Assembly (NCBI GenBank): GCA_027682925.1
Contig: JAQCYU010000001.1
Coordinates: 1-64,000 of the forward strand
Direction of reading: 5' to 3'
Source of the DNA: Coriobacteriaceae bacterium AF45-21
Lineage (GTDB): Bacteria > Actinomycetota > Coriobacteriia > Coriobacteriales > Coriobacteriaceae
DNA length: 64,000 bases
Below the pieces are notes generated by a model. That model was not told the origin of the DNA. It did no database searches and saw only the letters and a list, made by a program, of their open reading frames with translations. The first letter of the stretch is position 1. Every line of letters starts with the position of its first letter. The position numbers and the translations under genes are program-made. Below, piece after piece: positions 56,222 to 64,000 of this stretch.

Positions 56222-57528
56222 ATGAGCAAGACAATAGTTAGGCCCACGCTTTCACTGGGCAACCACATCTATCTGTATCGCCTGCTGCGCGATGCGATTG
56301 GATGCGGCAAGCAAACGTTTATGACGCAGGTCGAAGAGGCGCTCGCCGCTGGCGACATGACCGCTTATGACCTGGGCTTCGAATCCACGCGCGAGCTGCT
56401 CGAAGAGCTTGACGACTGCATTAAGCTGACCGTCTTTAAGGGCGGTCGCCTGTATGCCACCGTCATCGCCAACGAGGCCTGGGATGCCGCCCTTGCCAAG
56501 GGCGAGGACAAGCCCAAGACCGCCAAGGGCGCTAAGCAGTCCTACAAAAAGAAAAAGCGCGGTGAGAAGGACCTCAAGGCTGTGCGCCCCAAGCACGTTA
56601 AGCGTCCCGAACCAGAAGCCGCGGTTGAAGCTGTGCCGGAGCCCGAGCCCGAGACAGAGATCGAAGTCGCTATTGAGGTGGCAGCGGAAGCCGAAACCGA
56701 AATCGCCGCCATGACCGATCCCGAAGTCATGCCAGAGCAGGAAGCCGCTGTGGAGCTCAACGAGCATCCAAGTCGACAACCGAAGAGGCGGCTGGCCAGC
56801 CCGAGGCGCCCGTGTTCCAGAACCACGATGCCTTTGGCGACAACACCGAGGACAATCAGTCCGACGAGCTCGCGGATCAAGATGCTGCCGAGGCAACACC
56901 GGAGCCCGAGGCGCCCCAGCCTGCCATCTCGCTCACGGTTGTCTACGACCCCGAGAACGCCAACGCCGGCATCACCACCATGGTATCCACGCCGGTCGAG
57001 GCCAAGCCGAACGTCGAGGCAGAGGACACTCCGCAGGCCGATGCCAAAACCGGGACCGAAGACACGTCCATCTCCGTGGAACCGACAGATTCCATAGCTA
57101 AGCCAGAAGCGGCATCTGAGTCTGCACTTGTCATTGAGTCCGCATCCGCACCCGCCTGTGACCAGGCTCCCACACCTGCACCGACTCCGGTCCCCAATTC
57201 AGCACCGGCCCCCGCTCCCGCAGCACCGACCATCCCCGGGGACTTCCCCATCGATTTCGCGACCGAGGTCTTCTGCCCTAGCCCGCTGCTGCACCAGCTG
57301 TCGACTTATCTCCCCTACGGCGCCGACACCCTCGGCATCGTCGGCGAGTACTACTGGATCGCTCGCGAGCGCGGTACCATCGAGGCCGGCCGTAACCGCG
57401 CGAGCTTCCCCCTGCGCTACACACAGGCCGGCAAACGCCACGAAGTCACCGTACGCATTCGCCGCAACACCACCGGCGGCCTCGGAGCCACCTGGGCCAT
57501 CGACAAGGTCGAAGCCCCGGTCGAGTAA
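56222..57528 (+). pseudogene. Protein with LOTUS-like N-terminal and unknown C-terminal domain (frameshifted as given)
   Basis: Repaired length is 435 residues. The N-terminal domain of about 90 residues (NHIYLYRLLRDAIGCGKQTF, DLGFESTRELLEELDDCIKL, TVFKGGRLYATVI) has the size and pattern of an OST-HTH/LOTUS RNA-binding fold, a tentative call. A basic Lys patch (QSYKKKKRGEK) and a long Glu/Pro/Ala linker follow. A base is missing near 56764 (NE then ASKSTTEEAAGQPEAPVF in the other frame). The C-terminal 95 residues (PIDFATEVFCPSPLLHQLST, IVGEYYWIARERGTIEAGRN, FPLRYTQAGKRHEVTVRIRR) form a compact conserved-looking domain that I do not recognise. ATG 56222 follows GAGGAG. Confidence 0.7.
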
Positions 57529-57534
57529 AAAACG

Positions 57535-57568
57535 GCCTCGGATAGCCAATTGACCATCCGAGGCGTTT
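57535..57568. terminator. Bidirectional terminator between convergent genes
   Basis: Stem gcctcggat / atccgaggc, with A-run on the left and GTTT on the right, lies between the LOTUS-like gene and the lipoprotein gene. Confidence 0.8.
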
Positions 57569-57581
57569 GAATTCAGGCCTT

Positions 57582-57973
57582 TTAGTTGTCATCGGCGCAT
57601 ATAGACACCAGAGAAGCAAGCTCATCCTCAAGTTGCGGAGCAAGTATCTAAAAGAAACCTGCGCTCCAGTCGGTATCGACTCAATCATATTCGCAGCATT
57701 ATCTGAAACTCGGTACGATGCAGTTTCACCTGTCTTCAAATCCTCTATTGAGCAGACAGCGTCTTCAGCATCAATCGACCTAAGCACGCCTTTTCCTTGT
57801 AACATCACATCGGCATGCCCGCCAGCTATTTCTAATGAACCTGAGTCTGTCGCAGTCACTTCTCCGGAACCTCCGCGCGATATCTCTTCCTTTGTTGAAC
57901 AGCCCACCAATGAAGCCATCAGCACCAAAGACAGAGCTAGACGAATCGCCCTACTTCGAAAAAGTCGTTCCAT
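57582..57973 (-). pseudogene. Small lipoprotein (frameshifted near its end as given)
   Basis: An exported lipoprotein of 130 residues after repair. Signal peptide FRSRAIRLALSLVLMASLVGC, written as FRSRAIRLALSLV and LMASLVGC, sets the lipid-bearing Cys near residue 25. The mature part (GSGEVTATDSGSLEIAGGHA, VCSIEDLKTGETASYRVSDN, AANMIESIPTGAQVSF) looks like a small beta-barrel. One base is missing near 57641. The other frame then ends PQLEDELASLVS and stops at 57582, before the terminator. ATGs at 57973, 57985 and 58000 are possible starts, and all overlap the peptidase gene, so the two are coupled. Confidence 0.68.
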
Positions 57974-59078
57974 AAGTCCACGCATAATAGCTCTGATCAT
58001 ACTTCAGGAAGGATAAAGATGAATTCCAGCCGTCCGCTATGCCAATCATCTGCCTTGTCTCTCCAGTTTTCTTACCAGTAAGTGTGGCGTAAGCCTCCGC
58101 TGTTACAGAATGGGCTGATCCGTTGTACAAACTCGCATGTAAAACATTCGGTCTATTAGAGTTAATCTCATTTTGAATGCTCGCGATAGCCGGAGAGGAG
58201 ACAGTGCGGGCGATAAGAGTACTTCCTCTGCTTGCGCAGTAATTTGTAAACCCCGTTGCACAGGTTGATATCGGCGTTCCGCCCAAAACAACGCCGGGAA
58301 CAGTCTGTTCTTCATCGGAAAGAGCATGGGTATTGGTGTAATTCCATATCTGCATATATTGCGAAGGGTCGCTATATAAATTGGCAATGCCATACAGTTC
58401 CGCAACGTTCGAAAATGCTGTCACCATACAAGCATAGTGGGCAGTAAGCCTCTTAATCTCGCTTTCATCATATGACATAAACTGAGAAATGGAACGAAAT
58501 CCAGATACTGTGTAATCCTGCATTTGAGTTGCGTAAATTACGACATCGTTCCAGCTTGAAGGTTTATTCGATAAAACGACAGGCCGTCCTTCTATGGAAA
58601 CAGCCGGGATTGTTCGTCCGCAATTTGTTGTTATTGAACCGTCCAAAGATTGCACACCGAATTCGAATGGATTGATCATTACGACTGGGTTATTGAAAGA
58701 ATAAGACTCAACACCAAGATCTCCTCCCCGATCCATAGGGCTGACTAAGCCGTCTCCAAAACGATATCCCGTAAGTATTTCATCATCTGAAGCATCTAAA
58801 ACCAAATAGCCCGCGGCTCTATTGAATGTCACAACCGGAACAATGTAGCCAAGCGGGGACCCATCAACGTCTACAAAAGGAATAGGGTCAGAAGGCGTAT
58901 ACGAAGAGCCGAGGAGTCCCTTTATATATTTATCGGCAAGCTCTTGCGCAATTTCTGAAGTAAATTGTATATGCTCACCATCAATATTGCCCGTCGAAGC
59001 AAAAACCTCTTTCGGACGTGCGGCCAAGGCGACAATTGAAGACGCGACAAGTTGCAGAAAACGACGACGCGAAAGCAT
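57951..59078 (-). CDS. Tat-exported papain-like cysteine peptidase
   Basis: A 375-residue secreted protein. The Tat signal is LSRRRFLQLVASSIVALAA. The catalytic-fold landmarks match C10/C39-like papain-fold peptidases: YACMVTAFSNVAELYG (Cys217), GSAHSVTAEAYATL (His323) and GIADGWNSS (Asp349/Asn352). The 190 residues before the Cys look like a propeptide (EIAQELADKYIKGLLGSSYT, GYLVLDASDDEILTGYRFGD). The gene is AT-richer than its surroundings. It overlaps the downstream lipoprotein gene. Activity is inferred from fold landmarks only. Confidence 0.78.
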   Translation of the reverse strand: MLSRRRFLQLVASSIVALAARPKEVFASTGNIDGEHIQFTSEIAQELADKYIKGLLGSSYTPSDPIPFVDVDGSPLGYIVPVVTFNRAAGYLVLDASDDEILTGYRFGDGLVSPMDRGGDLGVESYSFNNPVVMINPFEFGVQSLDGSITTNCGRTIPAVSIEGRPVVLSNKPSSWNDVVIYATQMQDYTVSGFRSISQFMSYDESEIKRLTAHYACMVTAFSNVAELYGIANLYSDPSQYMQIWNYTNTHALSDEEQTVPGVVLGGTPISTCATGFTNYCASRGSTLIARTVSSPAIASIQNEINSNRPNVLHASLYNGSAHSVTAEAYATLTGKKTGETRQMIGIADGWNSSLSFLKYDQSYYAWTYGTTFSK

Positions 59079-59329
59079 ATGTTCTTCTTTCTAGAGGATA
59101 GAGGAGCGACTTATAAGATACTCCTATTCTATAACCTTTTTTGTAACGTTACAGCACTGGTTATATTTCAATTCGATTTGCTTATGTCCTTGTAACCCAA
59201 TACGTCTTTACGTTTTAAACGGAATTAGAAAATCACTCATAGCAAAAACGGGCTTTAATCCCAAAGAGATGACTTTGATTATGAATCAAACCAGCAGCCA
59301 GGGCATAGCTGCAGTGCAATTGCTACAAG
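59079..59329. other. AT-rich gap upstream of the cysteine peptidase
   Basis: No gene is visible. The AT-rich stretch with runs such as ttttttgtaacgttacag should hold the peptidase promoter. Confidence 0.4.
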
Positions 59330-59357
59330 AAAGGCCGCCCTTGCTGGCGGCCTTTCT
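59330..59357 (-). terminator. Terminator of ettA
   Basis: Stem aaaggccgcc / ggcggccttt with an 8-base loop and a T-run on the reverse strand, nine bases after the stop. Confidence 0.85.
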
Positions 59358-59365
59358 ACTTGCTA

Positions 59366-61044
59366 CTAGTCACGCGTCAGCTTGCGGTGAATACGATGCG
59401 GCTGGGCTGCGTCCTCGCCCAGGCGCTCGATGCGGTTGGCCTGATAGGCCTCGAAGTTGCCCTCGAACCAATACCAGTTGCCCGGATTCTCGTCGGTGCC
59501 CTCCCACGCCAGAATGTGCGTGGCGACGCGGTCCAGGAACATACGGTCGTGGCTAATAACCACCGAGCAGCCCGGGAACTCGAGCAGCGCCGCCTCGAGT
59601 GAGGACAGCGTCTCGACGTCGAGATCGTTCGTGGGCTCGTCGAGGAGCAGCAGGTTGCCGCCCTGCTTGAGCGTGAGCGCCAGGTTCAGACGGTTGCGCT
59701 CGCCACCGGAGAGTACGCCAGCGCGCTTCTGCTGGTCCTGGCCCTTAAAGCCAAAGCTCGCCACATAAGCACGGCTCGGAACCTCGGTCTCGCCGACCAT
59801 CATGTGGTCCAGGCCGTCCGAGACGACCTCCCACAGGTTCTTATCGGGGTCGATGCCAGAACGGTTCTGATCGACATAGGAGATCTTGACGGTCTCGCCC
59901 ACCTCGAGCTCGCCCGAAGTCAGCGGCTCCAGGCCCACGATGGTCTTGAACAGCGTGGTCTTACCGACACCGTTGGGGCCGATGACGCCCACGATGCCGT
60001 TGCGCGGCAGGGTGAACGAAAGGTCGTCGATGAGCACGCGACCGTCGAATTCCTTGTGCAGGTGATGGGCCTCGAGCACCTTGTTACCCAAACGCGGTCC
60101 AACGGGAATGCGGATATCGGTCCAGTCGAGCTTCTGGCTTGCGCGGGCCTCGGCCTCCATCTCCTCGTAGCGAGCCAGACGAGCCTTGTTCTTGGCCTGG
60201 CGAGCCTTGGGCGAGCTGCGTACCCACTCGAGCTCGGCCTCCATGCGCTTGGCGAGCTTGGCGTCGCGGTTGCCCTGCGCCTCGATACGGGCGGCCTTGG
60301 TCTCCAGATACGTGGAGTAGTTGCCCTTGTAGGGATAAAGGTGACCGCGGTCGACCTCGCAGATCCACTCGGCAACGTTATCCAGGAAGTAGCGATCGTG
60401 CGTGACGGCAAGCACCGCGCCTGGTAGTTGTGAAGGAAGTGCTCGAGCCACAGGATCGACTCAGCGTCTAGGTGGTTTGTGGGCTCGTCAAGCAGCAGCA
60501 GGTCGGGAGCCTCGAGCAGCAGCTTGCACAGGGCCACGCGACGGCGCTCGCCGCCGGAAAGCACGTTGACCGGCATGTCGGAATCGGGCAGCTGCAGGGC
60601 GTCCATGGCCTGGCCGAGCTTGGAATCGATATCCCAGCCATCGGCGGCATCGATCTCGTCCTGAAGCTTGCCCATCTCGGCCATGAGGGCGTCCATGTCG
60701 CAGTCCGGGTCGCACATCTCCTCGCCGATCTTGTTGAAGCGATCGACCTTGGCGATCATGTCGCCAAACGCCATGCGCACGTTCTCGATGACGGTCTTGT
60801 CGTCGTCGAGCGGCGGCTCCTGCTGCAGGATACCCACGGTGTAGCCGGGGGTGAGCCTGGCATCGCCGTTGGAGACCTCCTCAATGCCGGCCATAATCTT
60901 GAGCAGGGTCGACTTGCCCATGCCGTTGGGGCCCACGACACCGATCTTGGCACCGGGGTAGAAGCTCAGGGTCACGTCGTCAAGGATTACCTTGTCGCCA
61001 TGGGCCTTGCGAGCCTGATACATCTGGTAGATAAACTCTGCCAT
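59366..61044 (-). pseudogene. ettA: ABC-F ATPase EttA (frameshifted as given)
   Basis: Ribosome-associated ABC-F protein, the energy-dependent translational throttle. The first ABC domain has GPNGMGKSTLL, LSGGERRRVAL and LLLLDEPTNHLD. The second has GPNGVGKTTLF, LSGGERNRLNLA and LLLLDEPTNDLD. The EttA-type start EFIYQMYQARKAHGDKVILD and end GNWYWFEGNFEAYQANRIER are distinctive. A G is missing near 60420 (expected CAG GGC GCG GTG, giving HNYQGAVLAVTHDRYFLDN). Repaired length is 559 residues, normal for EttA. Confidence 0.92.
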
Positions 61045-61228
61045 TTGCCTGTTTTATCCTTTCTACCTGCTGTTTCCCTATTCTTGATTCGCTTTAGTGG
61101 AAACGAAATGAGGAAACCAGCTCTGAAACTTAACGAAAAAGGGGCATGGTTGCCCACACCCCCTAATACTACCTGGGAAAAGTCCCCCTTAACACACTAT
61201 GAACTGCGTACGCTAGTTTTCCGCAACC

Positions 61229-61939
61229 TTAACGAGCGGCTCGCTGCGATTTGCGCCACAGCAGATACGAATAGACGTAGGCAGCTCCGACCGAACCAAA
61301 CGCCAGCACCGCAATCACCGCGGCGACGACTTCACTCGAAAGCACGCTACCCGCCACGCCCATCACAATCAAACCAACACCCAGCACCATAAAGCAAGCA
61401 CCGCCAAAGCGCTGTGTGCGGCGCCAGTTCTCGGGATCGGCAAGCGCCCAGGGCGTCTTGATACCGAGCGTATAGTTCTGCTTCACACGCGGCAAGTAGT
61501 TGCCTACGCCGATGAACAGCAAACCGATGGCACCGGAAATCAGCACGTTGACCGAACCGACCGCCGGCACCACGCCCCAGACCGTAAGCTCACCCAACCA
61601 GCTTATGGCACACATTAACAAGGTGAAGGCGATTACGAAGCCCTGATAGAACTTGCCCGAGGTTCGATATGCCTCACCTTTGGGGTCAATGCGTGGCACC
61701 ACGTAGAACATTGCAAGAAGTGCCAGAGGCAGCACGCCGAGCGCGGAGGCCATCCAGCTAGGGCCCCAACCGTCGACGGCGCCGTTCGCTCCCCAGTGCG
61801 TAGGAATCTGTGCAGGCAAGCTCGGCATCACCATAAGGTGCGCCGCGACATTAATAGCGCAGACCACAACAAGCATGGCCCATACACGCGGCGATACCCC
61901 CGTGGCGTGTATGCCCTTGTTTTCGTTATTCATCCTCAT
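61229..61939 (-). CDS. SdpI-family membrane protein (DUF1648 plus SdpI)
   Basis: A 236-residue integral membrane protein. The N-terminal DUF1648-like part has MPSLPAQIPTHWGANGAVDGW and a membrane helix. The C-terminal SdpI part has YLPRVKQNYTLGIKTPWALA and WRRTQRFGGACFMVLG. In Bacillus, SdpI is an immunity and signal protein against SdpC and works with the ArsR-type SdpR. Here an ArsR-type gene overlaps the start, so the same layout is kept without an obvious toxin gene. Start ATG 61939; 61933 is an alternative. Confidence 0.86.
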   Translation of the reverse strand: MRMNNENKGIHATGVSPRVWAMLVVVCAINVAAHLMVMPSLPAQIPTHWGANGAVDGWGPSWMASALGVLPLALLAMFYVVPRIDPKGEAYRTSGKFYQGFVIAFTLLMCAISWLGELTVWGVVPAVGSVNVLISGAIGLLFIGVGNYLPRVKQNYTLGIKTPWALADPENWRRTQRFGGACFMVLGVGLIVMGVAGSVLSSEVVAAVIAVLAFGSVGAAYVYSYLLWRKSQRAAR

Positions 61940-62204
61940 CACCTTCAGTGTCTGTAAAGCCCATAAACCAGCCAATCAAGTCCTGCATGACGGTGGTGTT
62001 TAAGCTGTAAACGATGTTTTGGCCATGGCGCTCGTCGGTCACCAGCCCGGCGTTTTTGAGCGTCGCCAAATGATGGCTCAATGACGGCTTGCTGATGTCA
62101 AAATGCTCGGCAAGCTCCCCGGCCGTACAATTGCCCTCGCGCAGCAACTCCAAAATGCGCCGTCGCGTTGGATCGGCAAGCGCCTTAAAACCCTCTCCCG
62201 GCAT
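61926..62204 (-). CDS. ArsR family repressor (SdpR-like)
   Basis: A 92-residue winged-helix repressor. FKALADPTRRRILELLREGN, AGELAEHFDISKPSLSHHLA and LVTDERHGQNIVYSLN are the ArsR/SdpR blocks, and no metal-binding Cys pair is present at the usual site. ATG 62204 follows GAGGAGG. It overlaps the SdpI-like gene by 14 bases, so both come from one promoter that it probably controls. Confidence 0.9.
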   Translation of the reverse strand: MPGEGFKALADPTRRRILELLREGNCTAGELAEHFDISKPSLSHHLATLKNAGLVTDERHGQNIVYSLNTTVMQDLIGWFMGFTDTEGDEDE

Positions 62205-62238
62205 AAGACCTCCTCTCATCATCTCTCATGACGCGCAC

Positions 62239-62277
62239 ACTATACTCGATATTTAGATGTTTGTCTAACTGTCTAAT
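62239..62277 (-). promoter_or_regulatory. Promoter and likely operator of the SdpR/SdpI-like pair
   Basis: Reverse strand: TTAGAC, then 18 bases, then TATAGT (62244-62239). The inverted repeat ttagatgtttgtctaa (62253-62268) overlaps the spacer and -35 region, a fitting site for the ArsR-type repressor encoded next. Confidence 0.55.
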
Positions 62278-62503
62278 CTTGTACTCAAAAAAATAGCCGC
62301 CCCCGCGTAATGCGAAGACGGCCACTTCTCACGCCATAAACGTGTTTCGGAGTTGGCTAACCCGCGGCAACGGGTGCCATCTGCTTCATCTTATGCGAAT
62401 CCCGATCTCATTTCAACAAGCCCCTAGGGCTCAAATGGAATCGTGATAATCCCTATAATGGCGATAGCCCAAACACGATCCGCTTCCCCATCGGAGGACA
62501 TCT
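62278..62503. other. Divergent intergenic region before tcdA
   Basis: No gene. A good -10 box TATAAT lies near 62454, about 50 bases before the tcdA start. The rest shows only weak GC-rich palindromes. Confidence 0.45.
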
Positions 62504-63301
62504 ATGACCGAAACCGCAGCCGCAGCTCCCGTCGAGACACGCGACACCAAACTCGAGATCATCATGGGCCGTGAGGCACTCGATAGACTCGCCAACGCCA
62601 CGGTGCTGGTGCTCGGCTGCGGAGGCGTGGGCTCTAACTGCTGCGAGGCACTTGTCCGCGGCGGCATCGGTCATTTTGTGATTCTGGACAAGGATATCGT
62701 CGCGCCCAGCAACATCAATCGACAGGCCATCGCCTTTCACAGCACCGTCGGCAAGCGCAAGGTTGACGTGATGGAAGCCATGATCCACGACATCAATCCC
62801 GCCGCCAGCGTTATCAAGCGCACCGAATACCTGCTGAGCGACAACATCGACGAGTTCTTCGCGAGCGTTTCTGAGCAGACGGGTGGCAAGCTAGACTACG
62901 TCGTCGACGCCATCGACACCATCTCGGCCAAGCTCACCATTGCCAAATATGCTCAGGACCATGACATCCGTTTGGTTAGCTCCATGGGCGGGGCCAACAA
63001 ACTCCATCCCGAGTGCCTCCGCTTTGCCGACATCTTCGATACGGTACGTGACCCCATGAGCCGCATTATGCGCAAAGAATGTAAGAAGCGCGGAATCAAG
63101 AGCCTACACGTACTGTTTAGCTGCGAGGAATCGGTTAAGACACAGCCCCGCGATCCTTTCAACATCCACGAGCGCACCGAGCTGGGAACTGCCAGTTTTA
63201 TGCCGCCCATCATGGGCCAGATGATCGCCGGCGAGGTTATCCGTCAGATCAGTGGCCGCGGCACCGAGCGCGTGCGCGCCGATGGCCAGCGCCTAGACTA
63301 G
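62504..63301 (+). CDS. tcdA: tRNA threonylcarbamoyladenosine dehydratase
   Basis: ThiF/E1-like enzyme (265 residues) that uses ATP to cyclise t6A37 in tRNAs. The nucleotide-binding VLVLGCGGVGSNCCEALVRG and FVILDKDIVAPSNINRQAIA are followed by LDYVVDAIDTISAKLTIAKY and the C-terminal GTASFMPPIMGQMIAGEVIR. ATG 62504 follows GGAGG. MoeB/ThiF roles are less likely because no zinc CxxC motifs are seen. Confidence 0.92.
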   Translation: MTETAAAAPVETRDTKLEIIMGREALDRLANATVLVLGCGGVGSNCCEALVRGGIGHFVILDKDIVAPSNINRQAIAFHSTVGKRKVDVMEAMIHDINPAASVIKRTEYLLSDNIDEFFASVSEQTGGKLDYVVDAIDTISAKLTIAKYAQDHDIRLVSSMGGANKLHPECLRFADIFDTVRDPMSRIMRKECKKRGIKSLHVLFSCEESVKTQPRDPFNIHERTELGTASFMPPIMGQMIAGEVIRQISGRGTERVRADGQRLD

Positions 63302-63315
63302 CGGAGCGCGCCGAG

Positions 63316-64000
63316 ATGGAGCCCCGGTTATTTGATGCACACTGCCATCTTGATCTAATGGCTCACCCGGACGCCGTTGCCGATGAGGCAACGGCGCTGG
63401 GCCTGATTCTATTTGACTGCGGCGTCGATCCGCACGACTTTGCACGCGCCAAGAAGCGCGCCTGCGGCCGTTCAAATATCTTTGCCGGCATCGGCCTCCA
63501 TCCCTGGTGGCTCGCCGACGGACGATGTGGCAACGCTGAAATCAATCTGCTTTGCGAAGTTGCTGCCCAAGAGCGCTATATCGGCGAGGTCGGGCTCGAC
63601 TTTTCCGCTCGTTTTGCCGGAAGCGAGCCGCTACAAGCACAGGCATTTGACCGGCTCTGCGATGCACTCGCGCAGCACCCTCTTGCCGGGCGCGTGATAT
63701 CAATTCACGCTGTTCGTTCGGCAGGAACCGTACTGAACGTCCTCGAATCGCATGGACCACTCATCCCAAACTCCGACTCCCCCGTTATCATCTTCCACTG
63801 GTTTAGCGGTACTTCGGACGAACTCGCCCGCGCGCGTAATGCGGGCTGTTATTTTTCCGTCAACGAACGCATGCTCGCGTCCAAACGAGGACGCGAATAC
63901 GCACGACAGATTCCACTCGACCGTCTACTGCTCGAGACCGATGCGCCGGCCGAGCCAAACACAGAAACAAGCGCGCAGTCGCTCATCAAATCGCTCGCAA
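63316..64000 (+). CDS. TatD family metal-dependent hydrolase (partial, runs off the window)
   Basis: The frame is open from ATG 63316 to the window end (228 residues). Metal-site motifs are RLFDAHCHLDLM (HxH), GIGLHPWW, YIGEVGLDFSA (Glu), VIIFHWFSGT (His) and LLLETDAPAEP (Asp), which define TatD-type amidohydrolases, often 3'-5' DNases. It is 14 bases after tcdA, so the two are co-transcribed. The protein is slightly divergent in the middle and lacks its last residues here. Confidence 0.87.
   Translation, partial: MEPRLFDAHCHLDLMAHPDAVADEATALGLILFDCGVDPHDFARAKKRACGRSNIFAGIGLHPWWLADGRCGNAEINLLCEVAAQERYIGEVGLDFSARFAGSEPLQAQAFDRLCDALAQHPLAGRVISIHAVRSAGTVLNVLESHGPLIPNSDSPVIIFHWFSGTSDELARARNAGCYFSVNERMLASKRGREYARQIPLDRLLLETDAPAEPNTETSAQSLIKSLA

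Overview
This 64 kb window is GC-rich chromosomal DNA whose gene content and protein style fit a gut actinobacterium of the class Coriobacteriia, most likely Collinsella. That is inference: no rRNA or other marker locus is present. It rests on the codon style, the acetate/lactate fermentation genes, the beta-glucoside PTS, galactofuranose cell-wall genes, an acetylase-type lysine/DAP operon under a lysine riboswitch, and a tryptophan-regulated ECF transporter.

Layout. 0-2 kb: end of an unknown gene, an rRNA uracil methyltransferase and an internally deleted IS3-type element. 2-6.6 kb: reverse-strand operon of EamA permease, 6-phospho-beta-glucosidase and PTS EIIBC behind a leader terminator. 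6.8-9.1 kb: DJ-1/PfpI protein, Maf and a P1-family peptidase. 9.1-15.8 kb: long nested hairpins, a glycosyltransferase with UDP-galactopyranose mutase, then pta facing two tandem ackA genes. 15.9-23.3 kb: MFS/LysR pair, hinT, exonuclease VII, YugP-type protease, RNase D and a lipid kinase with a 30-residue membrane microprotein. 23.6-31.3 kb: secreted C69 dipeptidase, tryptophan ECF transporter with a Trp-Trp-Trp leader peptide, aspartate racemase and ATP-grasp ligase. 31.7-38.2 kb: PcsB-like wall hydrolase, an ATPase island with 23-bp iterons, Ser/Thr kinase with HTH partner, lipoprotein and HigBA. 38.2-43.7 kb: M20 deacetylase, lysine riboswitch, lysA-dapA-dapB-dapH. 43.7-50.6 kb: nucleoid-associated protein, DUF2974 hydrolase, lactate dehydrogenase, aminotransferase and NAD synthetase. 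50.6-54.7 kb: an AT-rich island with a DUF2087 regulator, MFS exporter, B12-type radical SAM enzyme and a 36-residue peptide. 54.7-64 kb: surface and unknown proteins, a secreted papain-like peptidase with a lipoprotein, EttA, SdpI/SdpR-like pair, TcdA and the start of TatD.

The strongest candidate for an undescribed system is the AT-rich island at 50.7-54.6 kb. It has the make-up of a ribosomal-peptide maturation locus: a regulator, an exporter and a radical SAM enzyme with an in-frame TGA, followed by a tiny acidic peptide gene with a strong ribosome binding site and its own terminator.

Sequence quality matters here. At least twelve genes, mostly conserved ones, are broken by what look like single-base deletions in GC-rich runs. 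Two more carry 40-62 bp tandem duplications that shift the frame, and pta has a compensating +1/-1 pair. Restoring the missing or extra bases gives normal-length proteins in every case, so most of these breaks are probably sequencing or assembly errors. Broken genes are typed as pseudogene to describe the sequence as given, not to claim that they are dead.
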